In this document: in pieces, positions 54,853 to 63,452 of the stretch
How positions within the stretch are numbered: position 1 is the stretch's first letter
Layout: every line of letters begins with the position of its first letter
Notes under the pieces: model-generated
Seen by the model: only the letters and a program-made list of their open reading frames with translations
Databases searched by the model: none
What the model was told of the DNA's origin: nothing
Translations under genes and position numbers: made by a program
NCBI RefSeq assembly: GCF_000271665.2
Contig: NZ_CP010978.1
Location: 94,501-158,500 of the forward strand
Length of the DNA stretch: 64,000 nucleotides
Direction: 5' to 3'
From: Pelosinus fermentans JBW45
Lineage (GTDB): Bacteria; Bacillota; Negativicutes; DSM-13327

Positions 54853-57420
54853 ATTTATTTTTCGCATCAATCGCATTCCATTTAATGTTACAAGGATTGA
54901 TGAACCTGTATCAGCGAAGACGGCAAGCCATAAATTCGCCATGCCGGTGAATGTTAAAATAACAAAAATGATTTTAATTATGATTGAAAAACTGATATTT
55001 TGCTTAATGATGGACAGTGTCTTATTGCTGAGTTTGATTACATAGGCCAATTTTCCCAGATCATCGGACATCAGCGCGATATCGGCTGTTTCCAGGGCCG
55101 TATCCGAGCCAGCGACCCCCATGGCAACACCAATTGTGGAGGCGGCCATGGCAGGAGCATCATTGACTCCATCGCCGACCATCGCTACATTGTTATATTT
55201 ATTCAGGAGTTCATTTATGGTTGCTACTTTATCTTGGGGTAGGAGTTCACTATAAAGGGTATCAATGTTCAATTCTTTTGCGATAGAGCCAGCTACTTGT
55301 CGATTGTCACCTGTTAGCATTGCAATGTGCTTTATCCCTGCTTCCCGGAGTTTCATAAGGGCATCTTTACTATTTTCCCGTAAGGTATCAGCTACCGCAA
55401 TCATGCCGTATAGAGTGTTTTGCGTTCCGACTAGCATAAGAGTTTTGCCTTGTTGCTGTAGATCTGTAATTTGTTCTTCGTATTGAGATAGGTTCAATCC
55501 CAATTCTTCAAACAAGCGTGGATTTCCGATGAATACAGTTTGGTTATCGATATCTGCTTGTGCCCCACGTCCCACCAGGGCTTTAAAATTGATTATTGGC
55601 TTTAAGGCTAACCCTGAAGATTTTTCGACGATTGCAGTAGCCAATGGATGTTCAGACCATTTTTCGATGGAGGCTGCGGTGGTTAAAACATCTTGTTCAT
55701 TGCTGTTCACAGCTATAATATCTGTAACTCTGGGATGACCATGAGTTAAGGTACCAGTTTTATCAAAGGCAATGGCCTGTATGGAACCCATTTGCTCTAG
55801 GTAAGCACCACCTTTAATAAGAACACCATTCCTAGAGGAGTTACCAATGGCTGAAACGATGGAAACAGGTGTGGAAATAACCAAAGCGCAAGGGCAAGAT
55901 ATGACAAGAAGGACTAAGCCTTTGTAGAACCATGGAGCGAATGGCTGACTAAAGAGCAGCCAAGGTACAACCATGATCCCTGCAGCAATTACTAACACTG
56001 CTGGTGTATAGTATTTCGCGAACTGATCAACAAACTGTTGGGAGGGAGCCTTCTGTGACTGTGCTTCTTCAACTAAGTGCATAATTTTGGCAAGAGTAGA
56101 GTCGGCAGCAATTTTAGTAACTTCAATTTCTAAAGCACCATGCTCATTGACGGTACCTGCATATACCCCATCGCCAATTGTTTTTTCTACCGGTAATGAT
56201 TCTCCTGTAATTGTCGCCTGGTTCACGGCAGATGCCCCGTTCTTAACAATGCCATCCATAGCAATGCGTTCACCAGGCTTTACGATAATGATATCACCGA
56301 TCACGATTTCTTCTACAGGAAGCTTTTGCTCCAGACCGTTACGCAAAACTAAAGCTTCCGCTGGTGCTAATTCCATCAGTGCCCTTATTGATTGTCTTGT
56401 TTTATCCATCGTATAGGTTTGCAATGTGTTACCAAAGGAGAATAGAAAAGCAACCGTTGCTCCTTCGCCCCACTCTCCGATGGCGAATGCTCCGATGACA
56501 GCTACTGTCATTAGAAAATTCATATCAAAAGTAAGGGACCGCAGGCTGTAAAAACCGCTTTTTGCGGTATTGTATCCGCCCACAATGGCAGCTAGAACAT
56601 ATAAAGGAACAATGATTGTATCACCAATACCCAGCCAATCAAGTATCATGCTGACTGCTAGGATGATTCCGGAAAATATTGTGGACTGGGTTTTGGGGTT
56701 GGTCCACCACTCTGCCTGTATTTTGGTATGTTGTATCGATTGGGTATTAATTTCTGCCTTGTAACCTACTTGTGCGACCGCCTGCATAATAGCAGAGTCG
56801 GTAGTTGTATGTTCTACCGTTAATTTTGCAGCAGCAAAGTTTACATTCGCTGTGTGCACTCCTGACAGGGTGGAGAGATGTTTTTCCAGCTTATTGGCGC
56901 AATCGCCACAATCAAGTCCAGAGACGGTAAATACTGACTTATGAAATTGGGACTGTTTATTTATATCGTTTATTAGACTGGCTTTATATCCAAAACTGCT
57001 AACGGCTTTTGCAATTTCTGCAGTTTGAATCATAGTATGATTATACGTTACTTTCATCTTTGCAGTGGCAAAGTTGACCTTTACGTCTATAATGCCTTTT
57101 TGCTTCCCGAGACCTTTTTCCAATTTAATAGCGCAATCTCCGCAGTCGAGGCCGGCAATGGTAAAGCTATTTACGATACTATCACTTTGGGCAATGGCTG
57201 GAGCAGCTGTGTGTGCGCAATCGCAATGATCTTCAACAGCTGCTGCTTCTTCATCGATGTGTCCCTCATGATTCATATCAGCATCAGTAGGAGAACCTTC
57301 TGGTGAGCAACAACTGCAGGATGGTATTGTCTCCGGCTTTGTCAATACTGCACCGGATTCAGAGCAGCTATCGTCACAGGAATGTTTTGTTTCTTCAATG
57401 AATTGAGTTTTATTCGCCAT
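54850..57420 (-). CDS. cadA: Cadmium/zinc/lead-exporting P-type ATPase
   Basis: An 856-residue P1B-type ATPase pumping divalent soft metals out of the cell. The N-terminus has Cys/His-rich clusters (CDDSCSES, CSCC, DHCDCAH), then two heavy-metal-associated domains, each with GLDCGDCA. The membrane part has the CPC ion motif (SCPCALV), followed by the phosphorylation motif DKTGT, the HP motif in WSEHPLA and GDGVND. The ATG at 57420 follows AGGAG by 7 bases; an upstream in-frame start would overlap the repressor gene. It lies 10 bases after the ArsR-type gene, so the two form an operon. Confidence 0.95.
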   Translation of the reverse strand: MANKTQFIEETKHSCDDSCSESGAVLTKPETIPSCSCCSPEGSPTDADMNHEGHIDEEAAAVEDHCDCAHTAAPAIAQSDSIVNSFTIAGLDCGDCAIKLEKGLGKQKGIIDVKVNFATAKMKVTYNHTMIQTAEIAKAVSSFGYKASLINDINKQSQFHKSVFTVSGLDCGDCANKLEKHLSTLSGVHTANVNFAAAKLTVEHTTTDSAIMQAVAQVGYKAEINTQSIQHTKIQAEWWTNPKTQSTIFSGIILAVSMILDWLGIGDTIIVPLYVLAAIVGGYNTAKSGFYSLRSLTFDMNFLMTVAVIGAFAIGEWGEGATVAFLFSFGNTLQTYTMDKTRQSIRALMELAPAEALVLRNGLEQKLPVEEIVIGDIIIVKPGERIAMDGIVKNGASAVNQATITGESLPVEKTIGDGVYAGTVNEHGALEIEVTKIAADSTLAKIMHLVEEAQSQKAPSQQFVDQFAKYYTPAVLVIAAGIMVVPWLLFSQPFAPWFYKGLVLLVISCPCALVISTPVSIVSAIGNSSRNGVLIKGGAYLEQMGSIQAIAFDKTGTLTHGHPRVTDIIAVNSNEQDVLTTAASIEKWSEHPLATAIVEKSSGLALKPIINFKALVGRGAQADIDNQTVFIGNPRLFEELGLNLSQYEEQITDLQQQGKTLMLVGTQNTLYGMIAVADTLRENSKDALMKLREAGIKHIAMLTGDNRQVAGSIAKELNIDTLYSELLPQDKVATINELLNKYNNVAMVGDGVNDAPAMAASTIGVAMGVAGSDTALETADIALMSDDLGKLAYVIKLSNKTLSIIKQNISFSIIIKIIFVILTFTGMANLWLAVFADTGSSILVTLNGMRLMRKIN

Positions 57421-57430
57421 GATCTCACTC

Positions 57431-57799
57431 CTATCGGTGTTTAATATGGTCGATACCTTGAGAGAGTAATGAACGGACGTGTTCGTCATCTAAGGAATAC
57501 CAAGCCATTTTTCCCTCTCGGCGGTATCGGACAAGTCGAGCATTGCGTAGAAGCCGCAGCTGATGAGAAACGGCAGACTGGCCCATTTCGATCACCGCTG
57601 CAATATCACATACACACAACTCCCGTTTGGTTAACACTTGTAATATTTTCACTCTTGTCGGATCACCAAGTAATTTAAAGATTTCAGCGACTTGCTGTGC
57701 CTCACTATCAGAAATAGATTCTTTTTTGGCGATACAGATAATTTGCGGATGCTCACAGAGCTGCTCACAAATATCTTCGGTACATTCTTTCGTTTGCAA
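57431..57799 (-). CDS. cadC: ArsR/SmtB-family metal-sensing repressor
   Basis: A 122-residue metal-responsive repressor. A winged helix with IFKLLGDPTRVKILQVL, ELCVCDIAAVIEMGQSAVSHQL and REGKMAWYSLDDEHV is present, with the CVC motif in the recognition area and an Asp/His-rich last helix that can bind metal. The TTG at 57799 is favoured: AGGGAGTGAG precedes it, and an in-frame ATG at 57817 lies inside the operator. It is first in the operon with the metal ATPase. Confidence 0.9.
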   Translation of the reverse strand: MQTKECTEDICEQLCEHPQIICIAKKESISDSEAQQVAEIFKLLGDPTRVKILQVLTKRELCVCDIAAVIEMGQSAVSHQLRLLRNARLVRYRREGKMAWYSLDDEHVRSLLSQGIDHIKHR

Positions 57800-57812
57800 G
57801 TTCTCACTCCCT

Positions 57813-57838
57813 AACATATGAACATGTATTCATATGTT
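57813..57838. promoter_or_regulatory. ArsR/SmtB-type operator
   Basis: AACATATGAA-CATGTA-TTCATATGTT is a perfect 10-6-10 inverted repeat, with the TATGAA-N6-TTCATA core typical of metal sensors such as CzrA and CadC. It lies directly after the -10 box of the repressor gene, fitting autorepression. Confidence 0.85.
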
Positions 57839-57840
57839 GT

Positions 57841-57868
57841 ATTATAAATGATTTATATGAGAAGTCAA
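57841..57868 (-). promoter_or_regulatory. Promoter of the cadC-cadA operon
   Basis: On the minus strand TTGACT (57863-57868) and TATAAT (57841-57846) are 16 bases apart, just upstream of the operator. Confidence 0.78.
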
Positions 57869-57905
57869 GGCCAAAATGCAGCGATTTGATAAAAATATGA
57901 TTAGG

Positions 57906-57941
57906 AAACTAACCCCATAGAAAATCATGGGGTTAGTTTTA
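57906..57941 (-). terminator. Rho-independent terminator after the GNAT gene
   Basis: AAACTAACCCCAT and ATGGGGTTAGTTT form a 13-bp perfect stem with an 8-base loop. T-runs flank it weakly on the minus strand and better on the plus strand. It separates the GNAT gene from the cadC promoter. Confidence 0.75.
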
Positions 57942-57959
57942 AATCGTTGCTATAGTATA

Positions 57960-58664
57960 TCACTGTCTAATTGGAATGTGAGGTAATGGAAAATACATAG
58001 GGATGCAACATTTGTGGACTGAAATGTAAAGCACGTTCATTCCATTTTCTAACTTGCGAAAACCGAATTTTTGATAGAAGGCTGCAGCCTCTGGTAAGGC
58101 AAATAGTGTAATCAATTGTACTCCTACCATCGTTTGAATCTTATATATTTGCTGGATCGTGTGATTAAAGATTGCTTGCCCGATGCCCAAATATCGATAG
58201 TGATCGTCAATGCATAATGCTGCTACTTCCACAGAAGGGCAAAGGCTTATTATTTTTCGCCCCTTAACTTTTAATGATGAACATTTTGTCGAACAAAATC
58301 CAACTAGTTCGTTAGCATTGCTTTCAAAGAATAAGGTAGTGCATGTGTTGCCTATTTCTTCATAAAGAAATGCATCTGTCTGTAAGAATTGTAATAGTGG
58401 GGTATGCGCAGAATGAAAACTCATGATTTGCTGTTGGTATTCATAAGATAAGGGCTTATAGGTTAACGTAAGATTTAGCGTATCGATTTTAATGGGATCA
58501 GTTAGAGAAAGATCTCGAAGAGACTTCGGACTAACGCTGCTTACGATTGGAAGACCCTCCAATATAGAAGTAGCTGCTTGACTATCAACCCACTCGATGA
58601 TTCCTCCAGGGATGGCTGTCATTTCCCAAGTATTGCGATTACCGACGATATCGTCACTGATCAT
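57960..58664 (-). CDS. GNAT-family acetyltransferase
   Basis: A 234-residue protein. The C-terminal half is a GNAT fold (VEVAALCIDDHYRYLGIGQA with the acetyl-CoA loop, and ALPEAAAFYQKFGFRKLE). The N-terminal part (residues 1-80) is not recognised. A weak GGCGGTGA ribosome site precedes the ATG. The substrate is unknown. Confidence 0.8.
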   Translation of the reverse strand: MISDDIVGNRNTWEMTAIPGGIIEWVDSQAATSILEGLPIVSSVSPKSLRDLSLTDPIKIDTLNLTLTYKPLSYEYQQQIMSFHSAHTPLLQFLQTDAFLYEEIGNTCTTLFFESNANELVGFCSTKCSSLKVKGRKIISLCPSVEVAALCIDDHYRYLGIGQAIFNHTIQQIYKIQTMVGVQLITLFALPEAAAFYQKFGFRKLENGMNVLYISVHKCCIPMYFPLPHIPIRQ

Positions 58665-58741
58665 GCAATCACCGCCAATTGAACTTACGGAATCTGATAT
58701 ATTATATGCTACATAAAGAATATACGTAACACAGCTGCAAC

Positions 58742-58935
58742 CTTTTTGGGCAAATGTTCAAAGAGGAAATAGCCTCCATTTCCCTATGTGGATTATGTGA
58801 TCACAACACAAGAACTGATCCATCTTATTAAAGAAGCGAACCTTATTTTTTCTGAAACCAGAAGCTGTAGATATGCTTTTTGGAACTACCAGCGGTTCTG
58901 GGGTCATTTTTGGTTCATTTACTACTGTTTATAGC
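58742..58935 (+). pseudogene. Remnant of an [FeFe]-hydrogenase gene
   Basis: Fragments in different frames match the catalytic H-cluster domain: PYVDYVITTQELIHLIKEA (from 58782) fits the family pattern VDYVLTTRELARMIKEAG, and one base out of frame LKPEAVDMLFGTTSGSGVIF (58852-58911) fits the region leading into STGAGVIFGATGG. An earlier LFGQMFK (58742-58762) may be from the region upstream. The cysteine motifs are missing and the fragment ends at the next gene. It is clearly non-functional. The identification is from memory of the family pattern. Confidence 0.65.
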
Positions 58936-59419
58936 AATATTGATTGATAATATCTTGTGAAATGATTAAGTGGATTCCAGGGGCCCAAGTGGGGAGTAAG
59001 AGCGAGGGGGCGTCAATCCCCATGATCTGTCCCAGGGTATTAAAGACAGAGTTGCAGTTTTTTTTGTGAAAATGCTCCCATAAATTAGGGTAACACAGCT
59101 GTAATGCATTAATGGCAGGAATTGCATTGACTGCTGCTTGCCATCGTTCTTTTACCTGGGCTTCATCACCTGTAATACAGGATCTCGTTGGTTGATTGGG
59201 CTGCAAGGACCAAGGGATTCCAGCATCACGAAACACTTGCAGGCGATCAACGGAGCTGCCGATTGCCTTGGTTGTTTTAGTTTCTATATGAAATGCTAGG
59301 CCATGAATTTGATCTGTTACTCTATGAGTGGAATTGGTTAATACCCAGAAGTTATGGCTAAAAGGAGTATAGGGAATCTGAAAAGCACGTGCTTGGATAT
59401 CCCATTGATTACTGCTCAT
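58922..59419 (-). CDS. Unknown protein, possible permuted papain-like fold
   Basis: A 165-residue soluble protein that I do not recognise by name. It has an early His in PFSHNFWVLTN, a mid-section HGLAFHIETKT and a later Cys in KKNCNSVFNTLGQIMG, then LPTWAPGIHLI. The His-first, Asn-Cys-later order recalls circularly permuted NlpC/P60 or LRAT-like enzymes. GAAGGTGA precedes the ATG. The enzyme idea is inference from two short motifs. Confidence 0.6.
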   Translation of the reverse strand: MSSNQWDIQARAFQIPYTPFSHNFWVLTNSTHRVTDQIHGLAFHIETKTTKAIGSSVDRLQVFRDAGIPWSLQPNQPTRSCITGDEAQVKERWQAAVNAIPAINALQLCYPNLWEHFHKKNCNSVFNTLGQIMGIDAPSLLLPTWAPGIHLIISQDIINQYCYKQ

Positions 59420-59577
59420 TGCTATCGCTTCACCTTCTTTTTTTACTTTTATAGCAGTATCTAACTACATTATTTATAAAATCTCCTGATGGATCATGTA
59501 TTCTTTCGATTTTGATACCTTTAAGTTAGTATATACGTACCTTACAATATATTACTACGCTAATTTAATTTTTTTAG

Positions 59578-59606
59578 TTGACTTAGTATATGTTACATAC
59601 TATAAT
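59578..59606 (+). promoter_or_regulatory. Isolated sigma-A-type promoter
   Basis: TTGACT (59578-59583) and TATAAT (59601-59606), 17 bases apart. The spacer and -10 box contain TAGTAT/ATACTA, a possible operator. The next start codon on this strand is over 350 bases away, beyond a terminator. Confidence 0.7.
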
Positions 59607-59612
59607 TTGACA

Positions 59613-59760
59613 ATATTACAGAACTCTGCAGCAAATGATGAATAATGTAAAGATAGTATATGGTGTAAGAACGGGAAATGGATGCTTCTCCAGGCCGAAG
59701 TAATCGAGGTTATCATCATTTAAATAAAAAACTCCTACAAGAAATGTGGGAGTTTTTTGT
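59613..59760 (+). ncRNA. Candidate small RNA
   Basis: A transcript from the promoter at 59578 would run about 145 bases to the hairpin AAAAAACTCC(T)ACA / TGT(G)GGAGTTTTTT at 59726-59758. No ribosome site with a supported frame lies inside. Promoter, length and terminator fit a small regulatory RNA, but no known family is recognised. Confidence 0.45.
59726..59758 (+). terminator. Rho-independent terminator
   Basis: A-run, ACTCCTACA, AGAAA loop, TGTGGGAGT and six T. Nothing coding stands directly upstream on the plus strand; on the minus strand it also has a T-tail. Confidence 0.9.
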
Positions 59761-59920
59761 TATGAAATATTGGTTTTTTATTATTTAATAGAAATATGGA
59801 CCGTTTTTGATTAGTTTTGTATGATTTCGTGCCAATATTGTGAATAGTTATGTAATTACATTTATGTTAGAACTCGATAGTAACAGTGTTTACAAGGGGA
59901 TTATCTACTTAATTTGTAAC

Positions 59921-59937
59921 TGGCACGATAGTTGCAT
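59921..59937 (+). promoter_or_regulatory. Sigma-54 promoter of the galactitol-type PTS operon
   Basis: TGGCACG-ATAG-TTGCAT is a perfect -24/-12 match. The IIB start codon lies 40 bases on. The activator, typically LevR- or NtrC-like, is not in the window; the palindrome at 59850 is a possible upstream site. Confidence 0.92.
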
Positions 59938-59976
59938 ATATTTATAAGTGAAATAGAATCTGGAGGAGATGAGAGC

Positions 59977-60282
59977 ATGAAAGAAAAAGTGACAATCCTT
60001 TGCTGCTGCGGAGCAGGTATATGTACATCCAATTACTTAAAAGAAGAAATTGAAGATCGAATCAAACAGGAAGGTCTAAAAAATGTCAAAATAGTTTTAT
60101 GTAGAGTAAGTGATGTAGACGAAGCAATCAGCGGAGCTGACTTACTTGTTACAACTGTGGAAATGAAGGCAACATACTCCATACCAATGATAAGGGCTTT
60201 AGGGATCATGTTAGATGATAAGGCTGCCAAAAAGGCACTGGATCAAATTGTGGATGAAGTTAAAAAAATTATGCAAGAATAA
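59977..60282 (+). CDS. PTS enzyme IIB, galactitol family
   Basis: A 101-residue phosphocarrier with the active Cys in ILCCCGAGICTSNY, typical of the GatB/SgcB group; it passes phosphate from IIA to the incoming sugar. The ATG at 59977 follows GGAGGAG by 8 bases; the frame continues upstream into the promoter. It is the first gene of the operon with IIC, IIA, a dehydrogenase and an aldolase. Confidence 0.9.
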   Translation: MKEKVTILCCCGAGICTSNYLKEEIEDRIKQEGLKNVKIVLCRVSDVDEAISGADLLVTTVEMKATYSIPMIRALGIMLDDKAAKKALDQIVDEVKKIMQE

Positions 60283-60355
60283 GTGATTCTGATAGTTGTT
60301 TTAAAGATTTCAAGATATTGTGATGGTAACGAGAATATGTATGGAGGGTAAAAAA

Positions 60356-61630
60356 ATGGAATTTATAGATTCAATCACCAATGGGCTATCTGCGTTCTTT
60401 AGCTTTGATTCAACCGTCACTATACTAGGTATTATTATTGCCATTTCTTTGCTTGTGAAAGTACCAATCAAGAAAGCTATACTTGGTGCCTTGAAAGTTT
60501 CTATAGGGCTTACAGGTCTGTTCCTTGTTGTAAATTTGATACAGACCGCCATGGTAAATCCAATAAGCAATATGATCTCTCTGTATGGCATCAATAAAAG
60601 TGTAGTAGATATTGGCTGGGGTTCTGTAGGATATGCTTTTGGAAATACATATGGTTATTTTGGGGTACTCGTATTTCTAATCGTAAATGTAATATTAGTA
60701 TCTGTGCGATTTACCCAAACCATCTATGTCGATGTTTTTAATACATGGAGAGCGATGCTTTTGGCAGGAATGATCGGTGTTACTACCGGAAACTTCTGGA
60801 TTGCCACTTTTGCTGTTGTAATCTTTCTGATCATTGATGTAAAAGCCGCAGATATTGCGGCGCCATATATAGAAAGAATTAATAATTTTCCTCCGGGAGG
60901 CTCATGGCCTCATGGGACTCACTTTTCATTTCAGGCATGCATTGCCATACCAATTGAATGGGTTTTAAAAAGAATACCTGTTATTAAAGATATCAATATT
61001 AATGCTGAAACTATTGAAGAAAAATTTGGAATATTTGGAGAAACAACGGTCATGGGAGCAATACTGGGTATTATCATTGGACTATTTAGCCAAGTCGGTA
61101 TTATGCCCTCCCTATTACTTGGAGTGAAGATGGCAGCCGCATTTCTCCTTCTTCCAAGAATGGCGGCCATACTTGTGGAAGGTTGGTTTCCAGTCATTAA
61201 GGCTGCAAGACAGATACTTGTAAGTAAACTAAAAAGGGATGATGTGCGTATTGCACTTGATTGTTCAACGGTTATTGGACATGCAGCAGTTGTTCCTACA
61301 ACACTCATTATGTATCCGATAGCATTGCTGATATCGGTTATACTTCCAGGGAATCAGATGATTTCATCCGTAAGTTTAATTATCATTCTCTGGGAGAGTG
61401 CAGCGGTAAATGCGATCACAGAAGGAAACATATTTCATAATATCATAATATTATCCCTGATCGTTTGTCTCTTCTGCTGGGGAGCTACGTTCATGGCGGG
61501 TCCTATGACTCATTTGGCAGTTTCCATGGGATATGATGCTGCTAAAGGCCTAGTGTCCAATTGGGATGCGGCAGGGACTCCCGGACTGGTTTTAGTATAT
61601 GGATTGTTTTCTTGGATATTTGGTTTTTAA
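60356..61630 (+). CDS. PTS enzyme IIC, galactitol family
   Basis: A 424-residue membrane permease with about ten or more spans, of the GatC/SgcC type (NTYGYFGVLVFLIVNVILVS, GNFWIATFAVVIFLIIDVKA, WESAAVNAITEGNIFHN). It forms the sugar channel with the adjacent IIB. The ATG at 60356 follows GGAGGG by 7 bases. Galactitol itself is not proven; relatives carry various polyols and pentitols. Confidence 0.92.
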   Translation: MEFIDSITNGLSAFFSFDSTVTILGIIIAISLLVKVPIKKAILGALKVSIGLTGLFLVVNLIQTAMVNPISNMISLYGINKSVVDIGWGSVGYAFGNTYGYFGVLVFLIVNVILVSVRFTQTIYVDVFNTWRAMLLAGMIGVTTGNFWIATFAVVIFLIIDVKAADIAAPYIERINNFPPGGSWPHGTHFSFQACIAIPIEWVLKRIPVIKDININAETIEEKFGIFGETTVMGAILGIIIGLFSQVGIMPSLLLGVKMAAAFLLLPRMAAILVEGWFPVIKAARQILVSKLKRDDVRIALDCSTVIGHAAVVPTTLIMYPIALLISVILPGNQMISSVSLIIILWESAAVNAITEGNIFHNIIILSLIVCLFCWGATFMAGPMTHLAVSMGYDAAKGLVSNWDAAGTPGLVLVYGLFSWIFGF

Positions 61631-61708
61631 CGTGCACGTGTAAATGAGATTGTTATAGTAAGATTTCTTCATATTGGCAGCTATATAGCTAAGGGTATGA
61701 AAAGATAC

Positions 61709-61760
61709 GCTTACACATCCGAATCATAAGAGAAAATTCATGATAAGAGGATGTGTAAGC
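61709..61760 (+). repeat. 12-bp inverted repeat between IIC and IIA genes
   Basis: GCTTACACATCC and GGATGTGTAAGC pair perfectly, with a smaller ATCATGA-type pairing inside. No T-run follows. It lies in the 170-base gap and could be an mRNA processing or stabilising hairpin that sets the ratio of IIC to IIA. Confidence 0.6.
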
Positions 61761-61800
61761 ACATGATTAGCCAACATCAAAGACTAGGAGGAGGGGAAAT

Positions 61801-62274
61801 ATGAGCAATGAAGCAGACACTATATTTTATGACGTAGTAATGTTGAAGAACATAACATCAAAAGAAGCAGCAATACATTCTTTAACGAATCATTTGCTGG
61901 AGAAAGGGTATGTCAATGAACATTATGAACGTGCAACAATTGAAAGGGAAGATGCCTATCCTACTGGTCTTCCAACCAAACCAATTGCTATAGCAGTTCC
62001 TCATTCTAAACACGAGAATGTAATAACGCAGTCGGTTGTACTGGGAATATCAGATCATCTAATCGAGTTTTCAGAAATGGGAAATAGTGATTCTAAACTG
62101 AATGTTGGAATCATGTTTTTACTGGCACTAAAGGGTGAGAATGGTCATATTAATTACTTGAAGAATATTGTTAATTATTGCAAGGTGGAAGAAAATATTA
62201 CAAAACTCTATGGTGTAAAATCGGCAGAGGAAGCGTTAAAGATATTTGTATCTGAGATCGTAAATGCTGATTAA
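61801..62274 (+). CDS. PTS enzyme IIA, fructose/galactitol type
   Basis: A 157-residue phosphocarrier of the PTS EIIA type 2 fold. The phospho-His is in IAIAVPHSKHENV, preceded by the family segment EREDAYPTGLPT. It takes phosphate from HPr and gives it to the IIB. AGGAGGAGGGG precedes the ATG. Confidence 0.93.
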   Translation: MSNEADTIFYDVVMLKNITSKEAAIHSLTNHLLEKGYVNEHYERATIEREDAYPTGLPTKPIAIAVPHSKHENVITQSVVLGISDHLIEFSEMGNSDSKLNVGIMFLLALKGENGHINYLKNIVNYCKVEENITKLYGVKSAEEALKIFVSEIVNAD

Positions 62275-62299
62275 AACAAAATAAGAGGAGGATGTTAGT

Positions 62300-63412
62300 A
62301 TGGATAAAGGTAAGAAAATAAAAGCATTGGTCGTGGGAGACGATTGGGTAAAAACGAAAGATCTGATTGAAGCTACCAAGCGTGTATTGGAAGGTTACGA
62401 TTATGAAATTGATTCATTTGATCAAGTAATGGACAAACCGATGAGCAGAGAAAAAAAAGACGATATAGGCGATGACAGTGTTACAGAATATTGTGGGCAT
62501 CCTCAAGAACTGATCAGCAGGATTGATGGTGTGAATCTTCTTGTGGTTCATACATCTCCTGTTACAAAGCAAGTGATTGAGGCTGGTAAGGATCTTATTG
62601 CGATTGGCTGCTGCAGATCCGATGCTGTAAGTGTAAATGTAGACGCTGTTACGGATAAAGGAATTTATTTCTTTAATGCTCCAGGACGGTCCGTTGAACC
62701 AGTATCGGATCTTACTATCACTTTCGCTTTGGCACTTTGCAGAAATATAATGAGAGCTGATCGATACGTAAAAGAGGGCAAATGGGCAGGCGATCTCAAT
62801 AGAGAAGTACCAAGTTGGGAAGAGTACGAAACGTTTAGAGGACTTACCCTTAAAAATAAAAAATTTGGAGTGGTTGGCCTTGGTAAAATAGGGCGGAAAG
62901 TCGCTGAGAAGGCAGCCGGACTTGGTATGGACGTACAAGTGTATGATCCGTTTTTAGATAAAAAGATATTAGGTGAGTATGGCACGGTATGTACTCTGGA
63001 GGAACTATTTGTAAACAGCGATTTTATAACCATTCACATTCCCCCTGTTGAATCAAACAGAGGCATCATCAGCAGAGAACTCTTTAATAAGATGAAACCT
63101 TCCGCATACTTCATCAATGTTGCAAGAGGAGAAATTATTGATGAAGAAGCTCTGATTGATGTATTGCAGAAAGGAAAAATAGCGGGAGCAGCGCTGGATG
63201 TATATTATACAGAACCTCTGCCAAAGACCAGTCCTTTAGTCAAATTGGACAATGTGATACTAACCCCTCATTTAGCAGGTCAAAGAAAAGATGTTTCAGA
63301 AGGGTCAGCCTCCATATTAGAAGGAACGATGAAGCCATTCTTCCAAGAAGACAGCCTTGCTACTTGCTTTAATTCCACTGAAATCATGAAAATAAATAAG
63401 CGGCAGGCGTAA
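62300..63412 (+). CDS. D-2-hydroxyacid dehydrogenase (SerA-like)
   Basis: A 370-residue NAD-dependent dehydrogenase. The Rossmann motif is GVVGLGKIGRKVA with a following VYDPF, and the catalytic Arg, Glu and His lie in NVARGEIIDEEAL, YYTEPLP and LTPHLAGQ. Like phosphoglycerate dehydrogenase in its core, but without the ACT domain. It sits inside the PTS operon, so it probably acts on the sugar phosphate or a product of it rather than in serine synthesis. AGGAGGA precedes the ATG. Confidence 0.88.
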   Translation: MDKGKKIKALVVGDDWVKTKDLIEATKRVLEGYDYEIDSFDQVMDKPMSREKKDDIGDDSVTEYCGHPQELISRIDGVNLLVVHTSPVTKQVIEAGKDLIAIGCCRSDAVSVNVDAVTDKGIYFFNAPGRSVEPVSDLTITFALALCRNIMRADRYVKEGKWAGDLNREVPSWEEYETFRGLTLKNKKFGVVGLGKIGRKVAEKAAGLGMDVQVYDPFLDKKILGEYGTVCTLEELFVNSDFITIHIPPVESNRGIISRELFNKMKPSAYFINVARGEIIDEEALIDVLQKGKIAGAALDVYYTEPLPKTSPLVKLDNVILTPHLAGQRKDVSEGSASILEGTMKPFFQEDSLATCFNSTEIMKINKRQA

Positions 63413-63452
63413 GTGCCTTAGTATAAAATATAGAGAAAATGAAGGTGAAATT

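Larger units (their letters stand above)
59420..59976. other. Long intergenic region with RNA-like unit and PTS promoter
   Basis: No convincing protein gene. It holds an isolated sigma-A-type promoter (59578), a strong terminator (59726-59758) 120 bases on, a 12-bp palindrome ATGTAATTACAT (59850-59861) and a sigma-54 promoter (59921). A 36-codon ATG frame from 59679 overlaps the terminator and lacks a ribosome site. Confidence 0.6.

Noticed and set aside
59679-59789. 36-codon open frame
   Set aside because: No ribosome site and it runs through a strong terminator hairpin.
62414-62938. 174-codon minus-strand open frame
   Set aside because: Antisense to the 2-hydroxyacid dehydrogenase; low-complexity residues and no motif.
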